A stretch of 64,000 nt of DNA from Kondoa malvinella (taxonomy: Eukaryota > Basidiomycota > Agaricostilbomycetes > Agaricostilbales > Kondoaceae): assembly GCA_039545315.1 (NCBI GenBank), contig BCIM01000003.1, positions 1 through 64,000 on the forward strand, written 5' to 3'. The notes beneath the pieces are model-generated. The model made no database searches and was not told the DNA's origin. It was given only the letters and a program-made list of their open reading frames with translations. Every line of letters begins with the position of its first letter. Positions within the stretch are counted from its first letter, which is position 1. Shown in pieces: positions 1 to 11,680 of this stretch. A program made the position numbers and the translations under genes.

Positions 1-889
1 CTGTAAGGCTGCTCTCCGTTTGTCGCGTCCATGTCTGACTCGCAACAGGTCGGCTATCACAATATGTGTCGTGCGTTTTGGTCAATCGAGCGAGCGGACC
101 CTACCTATGCTGACTTCGTCAACAGGCTTTTACGGCGGTTTCGCCTACTCACATCCTTTGCTAAAGCAATACGACTACTTCTGGCGACTGGACAGCAACG
201 TAAAATATCTCTGCGTTCCACCCTTCGACCCAGCGCAATACGTAATGGACAACGATCTAGACTATGGCTTTATCCACGCTGAACCAGATGCGATTGTCAC
301 GCTCGACGGATTCGGTGACGTATTGAAGAACTTCCTGGCGAACGGGGGAGAGGAAATGACGCATCCGAAAAGCAACTACAAGCGTTGGTTGTTTGATCAT
401 AATGACGAGTATACGTTTGCTAGTGTGTATAACAACTTTGGTGCGTCCTTTCCCTACTTCCTTTTACTTCCTTCCTAATGCGAGAGTAGAAATCGTTTCG
501 CGGCGCTTCTTTGAATCGAAAGAATACCAAGCGTGGTTCAATTGGGTCGACCAGAATTCAACTGGCATCTATTCCCGACGATACGGAGATGCGCCAATTC
601 GTTCAGCTGGATTATCAATGTTTGTCGACCCTGAAAAAGTAGCTTGGTTCGGACGACAAATAGGCTGTATGTCTTGTCTGCACCTTACTGTCTCTATTGA
701 AATCCTGATTGATGATCAGATGAACACGAATGGATGCTCGCTACACCTGAAGAACCTTGGAAATCAATGTATTGCGACGAGTTGCCAAGCATGGAATTCA
801 AGCTGCCTGCGAATTCGCATTTGGAATGGTTTGGTGATTACAAGATTAGGGAACCGGCTTTTGAGCCAGAGTGGTTGTTGGGTCGATGA
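1..889 (+). CDS. KTR/KRE2-family alpha-1,2-mannosyltransferase (GT15), 5' partial
   Basis: This is the 3' part of a Golgi type II mannosyltransferase that adds mannose to O- and N-linked glycans from GDP-mannose. The reading frame enters from the left edge; introns at 3-48, 71-125, 441-486 and 667-719 restore one continuous frame. After splicing it shows the family blocks YHNMCRFYGGFAYSHPLL, YDYFWRLDSNVKYLC, RRYGDAP and DIGY-like IGYEHEW. The conserved NFEI nucleophile region reads NNFVEI, one residue longer than usual, which may mean the 441-486 border is slightly off. The stop is TGA at 887-889. The signal-anchor and N-terminal third lie outside the window. Membership of the Ktr/Kre2/Mnt1 family is confident; the exact paralogue is not. 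Confidence 0.88.
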
Positions 890-1388
890 TGCGAGAGGGA
901 GACAATGTCGTTCAGTCGTGTATAATTTTAGGGTAGCAATGTATATATGCATGTTTGGACAGCCTGATACACATGAAATTGAGCTAGCTAGGAGGGCAAT
1001 AGAGCGATAGAGAGACAAGAGCGCAACAGAGAGACAAGAGAGAGCTTTTCGCACGAAGGACCTTGAATCGGCAAATATGGGCTGAAGCATGAGGATGCGT
1101 GAAAATGTAAAGAGCAGACAGAAGGTGAAGATAATTGAGAGAGCGTCGCTCCACGGTGACTGCGTTCTCGCGGTCCGCCTTCGTTGCCAGTGGAACAAGA
1201 ACGGCTAACACACGAGCGGTGCAGAAGAGCATAGAATTACGAAGGACAAAGAGAAGCGAAGCGGAAGTCCCCTGTCAAGCAGTGATGAGATGGTAGCAGC
1301 ATGTCGGCTGCTAGTGATGCATTGCTCTATTCTTCGCCTATTACCGATCCTGCGTCACTCAATTAGCTGCTGTAAAGCATGGCCCTGT
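890..1388. other. Intergenic spacer, KTR to prefoldin 4 (convergent 3' ends)
   Basis: No coding exon can be supported here. It holds the 3' flanks of two convergent genes and a purine-rich GAGAGACAAGAG-type low-complexity stretch around 1005-1045. Open frames on both strands lack family motifs and look like chance. Confidence 0.5.
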
Positions 1389-2016
1389 TCAAATTGATGG
1401 ACGTACCAGATTAATGGCATTACCAAACTTTCCCTTGAGCGCGACTTTCAACTCTGACATTCTATCCCGACACTCGTCCATTCTCGTTTGCTTGTTCTCC
1501 ATCTCTTGTTCTAGCTTTTCATTCTTCTTTTGTATGATAGCCAGTACCTCTGAGACTGGTAGATGTAAGAAAGTCGACGACATTTGATACCTGCACCCCG
1601 AAATGAGCTCTGACTGGAAGTGTGGGAAGACGGACGAACGGTATTATATCGTCCTCATCTGACAGTTCCAGTTCCATAAGGATATCGTCCAGCGCTTCCT
1701 TTTCCTCCTACGCTCAAACAATCAGCACCACTTGGGCGCGACGCTGCGAAACAGAGGACGTACTTTATCTCGACTCATCTGTTCATCCAAATCATCTAAT
1801 CGATTATTAAACTTGCTGAATTCGCAAATCTTGGCCTCTGCGTGCCATGTCAGCCTGGTAGGGCAGTGGTGAGAGCGGACGCACGGTCTTCTGCTAAGAC
1901 TTCAATTTCATCCGTCGTCTCTTCCTCCTCCTTGGTCAGCTGTCCGATCCAATGGTACCATTAGCGCTGTAGTAGGCGAACAGCAGCAACAGACGGACCA
2001 TCCTATTTCTGAGCAT
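1389..2016 (-). CDS. GIM3: Prefoldin subunit 4
   Basis: This is a beta-type subunit of the prefoldin (GimC) hexamer, which delivers unfolded actin and tubulin to the CCT chaperonin in the cytosol. Spliced by hand it gives about 130 residues, the usual length, starting MLRNRMLTKEEEE at 2016. Family landmarks appear in order: EDQAKICEFSKFNNRL in the first coiled-coil arm, ELELSDEDDIIPYQM at the turn, FLHLPVSEVL, and the second arm ending ALKGKFGNAINL. The last intron, 1591-1639, uses a GTTCGT donor; that choice recreates the family IPYQ motif exactly. The gene is divergent from sphingosine-1-phosphate lyase, with 36 bases between start codons. Confidence 0.88.
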
Positions 2017-2052
2017 TTTGGCAGCAGTTCGCGGTAGTCGAGCAACCACGAT
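2017..2052. promoter_or_regulatory. 36-bp divergent spacer between prefoldin 4 and DPL1 start codons
   Basis: The two predicted ATGs, at 2016 on minus and 2053 on plus, are separated by only these bases. Core promoter elements of each gene must therefore lie in the transcribed or coding DNA of the other, or transcription starts almost at the start codon. No TATA box is visible. Confidence 0.5.
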
Positions 2053-4397
2053 ATGGCGACTCGTTTAATAGTCTATCGAGTCAAGGACAGGCCGCCGATC
2101 AACGCTACAACGGCCAAAGGACTCTTGTTGAACTTGTTTAGCTTGAATGTGTGGCAGAAAGTGAGTTCCGACTGTTACAAGCGTATGCGTCATTCCCGCT
2201 CACGTCTGTACAGCTCGTCTTCTGGTCCGTTTGCCCCTCTGGCTCTGTCTCTCTACTTCTCTTATGTGCTGCGTAGGTATTTGACCCAACGTTATGCACT
2301 CAAAGCATATCGCCATATTCGCGCAACGGGTCCGATCAACGTCCTTTCCTCTTTCTATACTTCTGTGCTATCTACTTTCTATGCCTACCTCTTGCGCTAT
2401 GTCCCTTCATTGAGGAAGAAAGTCTCTAGAGAATTGGCTATTGCACGAAAGTACGGATCGCCGACTTCAAAACAGGTTGCGCGGTTAGCTTATATCAAGT
2501 GACAGTGATATGCAGGATAAACTAGCTGGTTATGATCCGAAATTGGGCTTGTCGCATAACATGACTTTACCTGATCAAGGCAAGGATATCGCTTGGTTGA
2601 ATGAAGAGTTGAAGCGGATGGAAGGGATGAGAGGTGCTTCTTCCTGGCGAGATGGGAAAACTTCTGGCGCTGTTTAGTCAGTCTGCCACATTCTATTTCA
2701 GTATCATACTGATGTAGTAAATGTCGCCATCTGACAGTCACGGAGAAGGTGGAAAAGTAGACGAAGCAATCAAGACTTCAATGCTCAAATACCTCTTATC
2801 CAATCCGCTGCATCCTGACATCTTTCCTGAAGTGCGCAAAATGGAAGCGGAAGTCGTCAGGATGATATTGGACATGTATAACGCTCCGCCCGAAGCCGCT
2901 GGAACCACCAGTTCCGGAGGAACAGAAAGCATCTTGATTGCTTGCAAAGCTTAGTATGTGCTGATTACCCCTGACCATGGATCTAGTGTTGAATTTACTG
3001 AACAGTCGCGATTGGGCACGCAAGACTAAAGGAATTACTGAACCTGAAATGTACGCTCTCATCATAAGCATTCGGCCTTTGCTGATAGCTAATTGACTTG
3101 ATGTGTACAGGGTCATCCCAGTCTCTGCCCACGCAGCATTTGATAAGGCCTCTTCCTACTTCAAGATCAAGCTCCACAAAATCCCCGTCGACCCCATCAC
3201 TCGACAAGTGAACCTTACCCTCCTTCGACGCGCCATCAACCTCAACACGATCATGATTGTCGGTTCAGCATGTAATTTCGGTGATGGAATCATTGATCCA
3301 ATTCCTGCACTATCGGAGATTGCACTGAAATATGGCATTGGGTTGCATGTCGATTGTTGTTTGGGTAGCTTTTTGGTGCCGTTCTTGAAAGAGGCGGGAT
3401 ATGAGGGTGCGGAGTTTGACTTTCGGTTGAAGGGAGTGACGAGTATCAGCTGTGATGCGCATAAAGTGGGTCCTTCTATCATATGATGCAGCGTGAAGCT
3501 AAGTTGGTTGAATAGTATGGCTTCGCACCAAAAGGCATCAGGTCGGTGGCGGATTTTCATTTACTTCGGTAAATGTTGACGCGACAAATTTGACAGCACC
3601 ATCCTGTATCGATCTGCGGAGCTCAGGCGATATCAATACTACGTATCTACTGATTGGCCGGGAGGTATGTCGTTCGCCTTCTCCGCGTAACAGTGACTCA
3701 GTACAGCTCAGGCGTCTACGCATCGCCCAGCATGGCAGGCAGCAGACCAGGAGCAATCATCGCGGGAGCATGGTCGGCTTTAATGGTCATAGGCAAACAA
3801 GGCTACATCGACTCATGCCGCGAGATTGTTGGCGCTCGAAGAGAGATCGAAGCTGCTGTTCGATATCAAATACCCGAGATCACTGTCATGGGTCGACCTT
3901 TGGTATCTGTCATCGCGTTCCAGAGTGATGTCGTTGATATCCTTGAAGTCGGAGATAGGATGAGTAAGCTGGGTTGGCATCGTACGTTTCACCTCTCTCT
4001 ATTACTCTAGTGTTCATGATTTGTCCGTCTGCACAGTGAACGCACTTCAAAACCCAGCAGCGCTTCACCTGTGTTGCACCAAATTGACTGTCCCGAATGT
4101 GGCCACCTTTGTGCATGATCTCAAGCAGTCTGTGCGTGCTACCCTGACCAACCCAGCGGAAGATAAAGGTCAGATGGTCACTCTGTACGGACTTGGCACG
4201 AGCAATGCTGCCGGTCCTGCTCTGGTCTCCGAGCTGGCCTGTGGGTCCTTCGCTCTCGCTCTATATTGATCTGACGCATCTTGGTCACAGCCATGTACAT
4301 CGATACGCTCACATATGTCTCACCACCCGCTCTGCCATCTCAGCAAGACAGCGCATCTGTCGCTGATCACAGCTCAGACACTACTTCATCAGAATGA
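2053..4397 (+). CDS. DPL1: Sphingosine-1-phosphate lyase
   Basis: This PLP-dependent ER-membrane enzyme cleaves phosphorylated long-chain bases to a fatty aldehyde and phosphoethanolamine, the exit step of sphingolipid breakdown. The start [15 protein letters not shown] matches the family N-terminus. Motifs in order: [41 protein letters not shown], and the PLP lysine in CDAHK (codon 3463-3465) followed by YGFAPKG, then [20 protein letters not shown] and [12 protein letters not shown]. Introns include 2161-2213, 2225-2276, 2451-2488 (38 bases), 2677-2737, 2954-3005, 3051-3110, 3466-3515, 3542-3596, 3665-3711, 3982-4036 and 4241-4290. The exon at 2214-2224 is only 11 bases. The C-terminus is a short Ser/Asp-rich tail. 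Confidence 0.95.
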
Positions 4398-4715
4398 AAC
4401 ACTTCAGGACACGGACTTTACAAATACTTTCTGTACATAATGTATCTTGCACTTGTAACACCATCTACTGCCCAATCTGGCCCATTCCTGACATGAAATA
4501 CACAGGAAGAGTGCCAACAGCAAGCTCAAGCTCTGTGTCAGCCTTTGCCTGACGAGATTCTCTGAATGAATGACATGATCCTTCTCTTGAATGTGTTGCG
4601 GCCCGCTTGGGCCTCTTTGCTCCGCTTCCATCCGTTCTTTGCGTGTGCACTATATCTCTAGACGCAGTCGAAGGGCACAACTTTGCCTGCACCCAGACGA
4701 GGTCTACGTTTTGAC
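4398..4715. other. Intergenic, DPL1 3' flank and promoter of the F-box gene
   Basis: No coding exon is supported. An ATG at 4683 lies in frame upstream of the chosen F-box start at 4716 and could be the true start. No tRNA or repeat was seen. Confidence 0.4.
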
Positions 4716-6713
4716 ATGTCTCGTCGAGTGTATTCATCGCGAACCACTCAAGACAGATACCGCTATGATAGGCGTGCGCCCTCTTCAAGCCTACAACTGG
4801 AAGAAGGCGAAATCATCGAATCGCAGTATGGACAACGCAGTCAAAGGCTACTTGAGCTAGATTATGGGCCGTCTCCAGCTGAAAGTCCTAGCCAGCACGA
4901 TGTCGCTCGAGAGCGATTTCCACGATACGAGGCACCCATAAGGTCCACTAGGCTACCTGAAGGAAGTCATGGAGTCTCCTACGGCAGCGCCCGCTCTTCT
5001 CGCAGGGACGGACGACGTACACCTTCTCCTACCTACCAGACGTGCTGAAAGAGAAAGGCACTCGTATCTTCGATATGGCCTACCTACAGTCCGCTACTCT
5101 GCGCGTACATCATATCGCCCACCTTCTCCTAGCGATCCACCTTGAGATCGGCGTTACGATATGCAGTCCGGGATCCATCGAAGACGCTCTTCCAGCGAAC
5201 AGAATTGGACCATCGACCCGAATTGTGCCTCCAATCCTCTGCGGCCACCCACCAACAGTCGACGAGGCCTTGCTGTTCCCAAGCGTCCTTGCGAAAGCGC
5301 GATACAATTACCGGTCGAGTTATGGCTACAAATTGGTCAATATTGTTCCCTGCCGTGCTGCTCGGCACTGGCAAGAGTGTCTCGTAAACTTCTAAGGGTC
5401 TTTATTGGTGTGATGTGGAGGGAATTGCGCTTTACTCTCCATGCAGAATTTTGCGGGTAAGCCAAAGACTCAAGCCGCTGCAACCAGCTTACAAGGAAGC
5501 ACAGATGTGAAAGCCTTCCGAACCTGTATCCTGCACCCGCAAAGCTAGTACTTCCACCAAAATATGCGCACCTTATCAAGATTTTGCACATCTCGCCAAC
5601 AAGCAGAACGAGCACTTTCATAAAAGCGCTGGCTACCCAAACCAAGGATACCTTGAAGGCAGTACACATCGCGTACGCATCTCGTTCACCAGAGGAACCG
5701 CGCAAAATGGATCCTTTGGTTGCGCGCCATCGATACTCTTTGACAAACTTCAGCTTCTCTGCTTCCGCTAGTCAGGAGTCTTGGGGTCACTGTACGGAGC
5801 TGCTGGCTCTGCCCACCAATCTGGTCACGTTACAGCTGCATAGCGATGGTGGCGAACTCCTTCCCATGGCAAAGACGCAGCTACAGGCTGCTGTCGCTCG
5901 TATCACGACTCTCAAAAACCTGAAACTGCATCTATCGCTATCTACCATGACTGGTATCCGTCTTGCGAGTGCTATCGTGGTCCTACAAGTAACACTGTCC
6001 AATTCAGAAGTAGCTTCTGCTTTGACTTGGGTGCAGCAAACACAGGATACACTGACCGACCTCGAGCTAGGTCGGTTATCCAGCTGAATATCTGTGTCGA
6101 ACTCATCTTTGGTATTTCCGCAGTCATACGTTGCATGACTGGGACCAATCAACTCAGTGGCCATTCGCAAAACAGCATCGACATGCAGAGCGATTGGCCT
6201 GGACTCAGCAGGCTATCGATCCTCATCATCCCGACAGTCAACAGCCCTCGTCCACCAGCGACTCCCCAAGTCCTATGTCAACCCCCTCTGGCTCTTATTC
6301 TCTTCACACTCGCTCATTCACTCCATCACATACGACATGTCATGTGTCGGCATATGGACAATGTCTCTCATGGATCTAACCTCGATGCTGAGACTCAACC
6401 TTTGGTCGATCATTTGCAAGAAGACAAATTGCCAGCTCTCGAGACTTTGACGATCTCGGCTGGCCAGCCAGCTCTCGAAGCTCTGAGTAACGAACATAAT
6501 CCTATCACTACATACGGGTTGCTGTCCACGCATGCTGGCGTATACACTTGCTTGCTGTGCAGACGAACATATTCTCGGATGGAGTTATGGGAGGATCATA
6601 GAAATACATGCCCTCAATATCAGGTAGATACATGTTCTGGCGACTCAGCAGCAAATTTGATTATGCGTTATAGATCAAAGCGGAAGCTCATCTTCGAGAA
6701 GGACATTCGATAA
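4716..6713 (+). CDS. F-box protein with RS-like N-terminus and C-terminal C2HC zinc finger
   Basis: Probably an SCF ubiquitin-ligase adaptor; its substrate is unknown. The N-terminal part is rich in Arg, Ser and Tyr (MSRRVYSSRTTQDRYRYDRR). An F-box follows: IQLPVELWLQIGQY, ARVSRKL, MWRELRF. The middle is Leu-rich with weak LRR-like strands (LPALETLTIS). Near the end CLLCRRTYSRMELWEDHRNTC has Cys-x2-Cys-x12-His-x3-Cys spacing. My model has exons 4716-4965, 5006-5104, 5147-5456, 5496-6070 and 6124-6713. The 5' introns 4966-5005 and 5105-5146 are proposed only because they remove a frame change and an in-frame TGA at 5143; a shorter protein starting at 5161 is the alternative. The last three exons are solid. 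Confidence 0.6.
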
Positions 6714-7124
6714 CGAATCAGCGCCAGTTTCGTGTGATATGTGACAGTGGGTGAGTTACCGTACTGCGTCTTAGATTAGCGAGAGCTGATGAGGATGCGA
6801 GACCTGAGAAGTTGCTGCAGTATCGTATTAGATGAGTCAACATACGGCTTGGTGACAAGAGGATCAGGATGCTGTACTTGTGTGAGGAGAGGATAGGATA
6901 GACGCAGGACAATTGCAGACTGGTGCAGACACTCAAAGCATGTTCAATGCAAGCTTTACAATTTGTCTCTTCCCTTGCGACCATCAATCTGATCACCTAA
7001 TTTCTATGCATTGGGACTATAGTCCGCTGATGCGCGAAAACAACGCACAGCCAAGACAGTCATTCAATCCGTACGGCACCACAAGGACCGTATGGTTCTG
7101 CTATCTTCGGGAAAGCTTGTACAA
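6714..7124. other. Intergenic between convergent F-box and GSH1 genes
   Basis: Both neighbours end here, so it should contain two terminators. Short open frames on both strands lack any recognisable motif. Nothing else was seen. Confidence 0.4.
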
Positions 7125-9699
7125 TTACACCTTTGGTCCATCACTGAATTGACCCGCGCCATTTGCAGTCACCTTTGAGCCAGAATCGGGCGCATCCGAG
7201 ACAGATATTCCTTCTGCAACTTCCAGATCTTCTGCCCGTCTGTATTGTGTGCCAAGCAAGTCTTCCGCTGATCTCACACCTCGCTCAATCTCGTCAATCA
7301 TCTTGACCATATCGTAGTTGATCTCTTGGCTGACGACCGAATCGTGCTTGTACGCAGGATGGTTGTGTACAAATTCTCGCAGGAACTTGGCAGTGGTTTT
7401 CAGTGAGCCTGAATACAATATCAGCTTGTTAATGGTGTCACAAAGAGATCGCTTACCGTTAGCTCGACCTTTGACGATGTTCAAGTACCGATCAAGCTCG
7501 CATTTCGTGTCGAGGTCGACATTGAGCGAATTAATGTAGGTATAAACCAGACCCAGAAGACCAGGGAAGTTGGCTCCTTTGCCATTGATGATCTCGTTCA
7601 TCGTCATTTCTTCGTACTCCTCTTCTATTGGCGTGAAAGCAGTACCTTGAGAAGGAGAAGTCGCACGAGAGTTGGTAGCAGAAGTAAAAGGTGAGCTGGT
7701 CCGTGATGGGTCTCTGCTATGCGAGCCATTGGTAGACGTTGTTCGACCACGCTTTTGGAAAATGTTTTTGCGGAAGTAGAACTTTTGCTCGCGACATGCA
7801 TTTCGCTGGTGGGCTCGTTTCATGTTTGCGTCTACTTTCGATATCGGCATGTAGAAGTTGATGCCAAAGCTTAGTATCGCCCGGCTGAGCAGAACGATAA
7901 AGACGGCGAAAGCGGCATTCTCAAAGTCGGTAAGCTGGACTTCCATGCTGCGAAATTCGACGCGCCAGCCTATCGATGTACCTGACGGAGGCGGCTTGAA
8001 TCGCATTGTCTGCCAATTCGTAGATTGTATATTCTGAATCCGATCAATCAGCATGTTCAAAGCCCAAAATCGTTGGCTTACCTCGAAATGGTCGCCTGAC
8101 ACACTGTCGTCTTGATCTAAAGTCTCGCTGAAGATGACGAGCGGATCCCGGATAAAGAGATGTGCGATGTGGTTGGCCATTATCTCGTCGACGTCTGCCT
8201 ACTGATCAGCCATGCAACGGTCAAATGAAGGCATATCCTACCAGCATCCAGTAGAGTCTGCCTGAGCTTTTCATCCACTGGCAACTCGTTGTCGCTGTAC
8301 TCTGGGCGGTTGATAAAATCTGTCGAGAGGTACGAATCCACACTGTCATATCTTGACTTTGCGATGACCCGCTTATCGTTCTTGAGAGGCTATAACATAG
8401 ATCAGCCGACCTAATCAACACTGCGACCAAAAGCGATACATACCTTCTTCCCTCTCTCCTCGTCTGTCCTATCATCTACACTACCAGCAATCACATCCCA
8501 TCTACAATCAACATCTGCCAAATAGCCTCTGAACATTGGCGCAGCAGCCGTGAGAGCCAACATGATAGGCCCAACAGGTACCAGGGCATCATAAACCCGC
8601 CTCGCTTCTTCCAAGTTGTACGCTTGAAAAGTAATTTGTAAACAGGAACAACCCATGCCGAAACCCATGGCATCCATATAAATGTGATTCGGTAGTGCTG
8701 CGCCTTCTTTCGCCTCTGTTCCCTGGTTATCAGCATCGTGAATTGATCATATAAAAGTGTGATATACCTTTATCGCCAGGGAAATGGTTTCTATCCCAAG
8801 GAATGGCCGGATCAATGAAAGGATCTGGCGTATTTGTGTCTCGGTAGATGGGCATGTTCATAGCAACTTTAGCGCCTCTCCTTCGTCGTATGTTAGCTGC
8901 CAAGGTACTGCAATCGGCCTTAGCCTGACCAATGAAAGACAAAGACAGCACGCACGGGAATCGGACGTGAGGGTTTATTATCTCGTCAGGTAGAAACAAG
9001 CTTTGACTAGCTTCTCCGAGTGGTTCATGATGCGGATCAAGGAAGACGCCTTGGACGCCTAAGCGAGGGAAAGAGGTGAAAGTGACTGGAATTTCGTGAT
9101 CGAGCAGCTTTCTCCGTATCAGCTTGCGTCTGTGCTCTGATGAGATAGAGTTCAGCCTGCTCTGGAGGGTTGCACATACCGCCAACGCATGTTTGCTTCT
9201 ACGCCTAGAAGATCCTTGAGTGCAGCTCGATAAGGTGCTCCAGGCGTTGATTCCAACATGTAACGGCCGAATTCAGGATGAAAGGTAGGTAAGACCAGAC
9301 TGCAACACGCCAAACAGTTGGACCTCTGCCACTCGATGGGCATAGGCTGACTAACCCAGTAGAGACTGCCGCTTTCCTCGATTCCGCTTCATCGGAAGCC
9401 AACTCATCCAATATTTCAGATTGCCTGAGTGACAACCTTGCGTTCTTGTTCTCTTCATCCAAAGAGACGACCATATATTCGATCTAAAGACATTTCCCGT
9501 CCGTTAGAGCCGCTTTCCTTGTCGCTTTGTAGCATAAGGGGTAATGAACCTCGTCTCCCCAATACAGGCCATCCCCTTTACGCTCTTTGAGCTTGTTCCA
9601 CATGGCTATGAACTGCTGAATGCCATGTTTGCGAACATGGTCAGCGTGAACTTTTGCATCTTCCCACTCGTAGGGCGTCCCGATGAACAGCAGGCCCAT
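7125..9699 (-). CDS. GSH1: Glutamate-cysteine ligase catalytic subunit
   Basis: This is the rate-limiting enzyme of glutathione synthesis; it joins L-glutamate gamma-carboxyl to L-cysteine with ATP in the cytosol. The start at 9699 gives [16 protein letters not shown], typical of the family. Landmarks: [117 protein letters not shown] and FYFRKNIF. Introns at 9484-9549, 9300-9355, 8908-8955, 8390-8443, 8195-8241, 8034-8081 and 7409-7456, plus two more near 8750 and 9150. The last two listed are 48 bases without a stop, so a naive frame reads through them. A Ser/Thr-rich insert follows FYFRKNIF. No regulatory subunit gene is in the window. Confidence 0.95.
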
Positions 9700-10730
9700 T
9701 CTTTCTTGTCTCTACTGGTATATGTTGTTGTTGCGTCTATGGTAAGAAGGCGTTCATTACCCAAATGGTGGGAGTTGAGATGCAAGATTGCGTCAAATTG
9801 ATCGATAAGCAGGTATTCTCAGAACCGGCAATGCTCGTCTGTGCCTATGGGTGCAGCTGTTGCAGACTCAATGCGCTTATCACGCTCAAGCTGACGTTGC
9901 ATTGCCCTGGGCCATCCTTGCTCAAATCTATCCGGAGCAGTGCTCTACCAACATTGCATTGCTATACGAACTCATGGTAATTACCGGCGCTATATGACAA
10001 TCAGAATCCATCAGCTATTCCTACCTCAAAAGGACATGGACAGCGTGACTCCAACGAAAACAAGCAAGAGCAACTTTGTATTTCCTTGTACCATCCAAGC
10101 TGCGCTGTCCGTCACTTGACATCCAATCAAGGCATTTAGACTGTTATCTCTAGCGCACGACTCGGATGCATCGTCGGACAAATTGGTCAGGCCAGATTCG
10201 AGTTGTCGGGGACATCCAAAGGTACTAGTCCAAAGTCTCTAGCATTCTCCAAACCTCGAGAGATCGATGCTGATTCGGTCAGCATACATCTTGGCAGCAT
10301 GGCGATCTCTGGCTATGCCCTGCTTTGCGGGCGCTATGACTTGCAAGCGCACGAAAAGCTCGTCGACATATTTTGGCCTGCAAATGTTCGAATGCCTCGA
10401 GCAGGACTCTGTCGGACCTGCTACTATCTGCTAGACCTACCTCTCATTGCTGTCCGTGCTACTTGCGAGATAATAACACGGCGTCCCGGCGCATGTCTAG
10501 TCCTGTGATTCGTCTGATGCGTGAATCATCGGATGTCAGAAGGTTGTTTGGCCCGTGAACAAAATCCGAGCGCTTCTCTTCTCTTCTGCTTCTTCCTCTA
10601 CAGCCAACCCTCTACAGCCAAAACTCTTCCATATTTCGCTGCTATTCAACCCAGATCTCAGTATTCCAAATCTCAGACCATGTGAGTCGGAGCTTGTCAT
10701 GAGTCAGCGCTAGTCTGACTTAGCTTTAGC
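9700..10730. other. Roughly 1-kb intergenic region (divergent promoters of GSH1 and the next gene)
   Basis: Open frames here start only with TTG or are short and show no motif, so I call no gene. At the right end, a GTGAGT donor after ACCAT near 10680 and a CTTTAG acceptor just before 10730 suggest a 5'-UTR intron of the downstream gene, with the ATG a few bases after the acceptor. Confidence 0.4.
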
Positions 10731-11680
10731 ATGATTCCCGCAGCAGCAACAGGAAACCATCATAATTGGAGCGACTTTGAAGCGGAAGTCCAACGTCAGA
10801 TGCGCACGGCAAATGAGCATCCGCCTCAGCCTTGCTTTCGAATCAAAAAAGCGGAACTGGACAAAGTCTATGACGGCCACGAAGCAGCCATAATTCGGGC
10901 ATATTGGCATCAGGCTGTGCGTGAACCGGCCACCTGGACCGACCTAGCCAACAAGGCAGCGAGTAGCGTAAGGTTCTATCGTGGCTCGGAATACGATCTG
11001 GGAATCACTGGAAACGAGGCTTTTGATGAGGAGAAGAGACAGGAATACATCGTGAGACTTTTTCGTCGAATTCAGCAAAGTCTGATGTACGACCCGATTG
11101 AACAGTTCTTTGCTCACGTAACTCGGTTGTTCTGGCATCAGCACAATCGCCAGCCTGATCATACTGAGCTCACCGTGCTGGTTGCCTGTTGGTCTGAATT
11201 GAAGAAGACTCATAGTATCGGAGACATCAAGGCTCAAGACCAATGGCAGCACCCTACTAAGTTCCCAAAGCCCGTTGACAACGAGATGATCACTCGCGCT
11301 ATTGTATCTGTCAATGCAGAGGACGCTGCATTCAAAGTCGTAAGTACTGACATTGACCTCCTTCACAATATTAAACTCATGTTTCGCGAAAAGTTCGACG
11401 GACTGGTCCACGACGGACTTGGTTTCAGCGGCCAGCAGAGAAAGACGCTCCAAGGTCTGTCCGAGTCACAGCAAATCATGCAGCGGCAGTATCGTCTATA
11501 CAAAGGCGCCCACGAGTACAAGAGGCAGGGCATCGTGACCGACACCGTTGCCGCACTCAAGGATTTGGTGCGCAGCCAGGGTGCTCCTCCTGCGCGTCCC
11601 GTGAGTGTATTTCACAGACCACTTCTTGCATCTGTCTTACTGAAAGCATCTTTATCTAGCCCACGAAGCGCAGGGTGTGA
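10731..11680 (+). CDS. Unrecognised alpha-helical protein
   Basis: I do not recognise this family. The first exon, 10731-11600, encodes about 290 mostly hydrophilic residues starting MIPAAATGNHHNW and rich in Gln, Glu, Arg and aromatic residues, with probable helices such as EKRQEYIVRLFRRIQQ. An intron at 11601-11659 (GTGAGT to TATCTAG) leads to a six-residue basic end PTKRRV and a TGA. A 5'-UTR intron ending just before the ATG supports real transcription. No signal peptide, membrane segment or transposase motif is visible. If the intron were retained the frame would stay open to about 12044, but that tail is Ser/Pro/Cys-rich and unlike protein. Confidence 0.5.
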
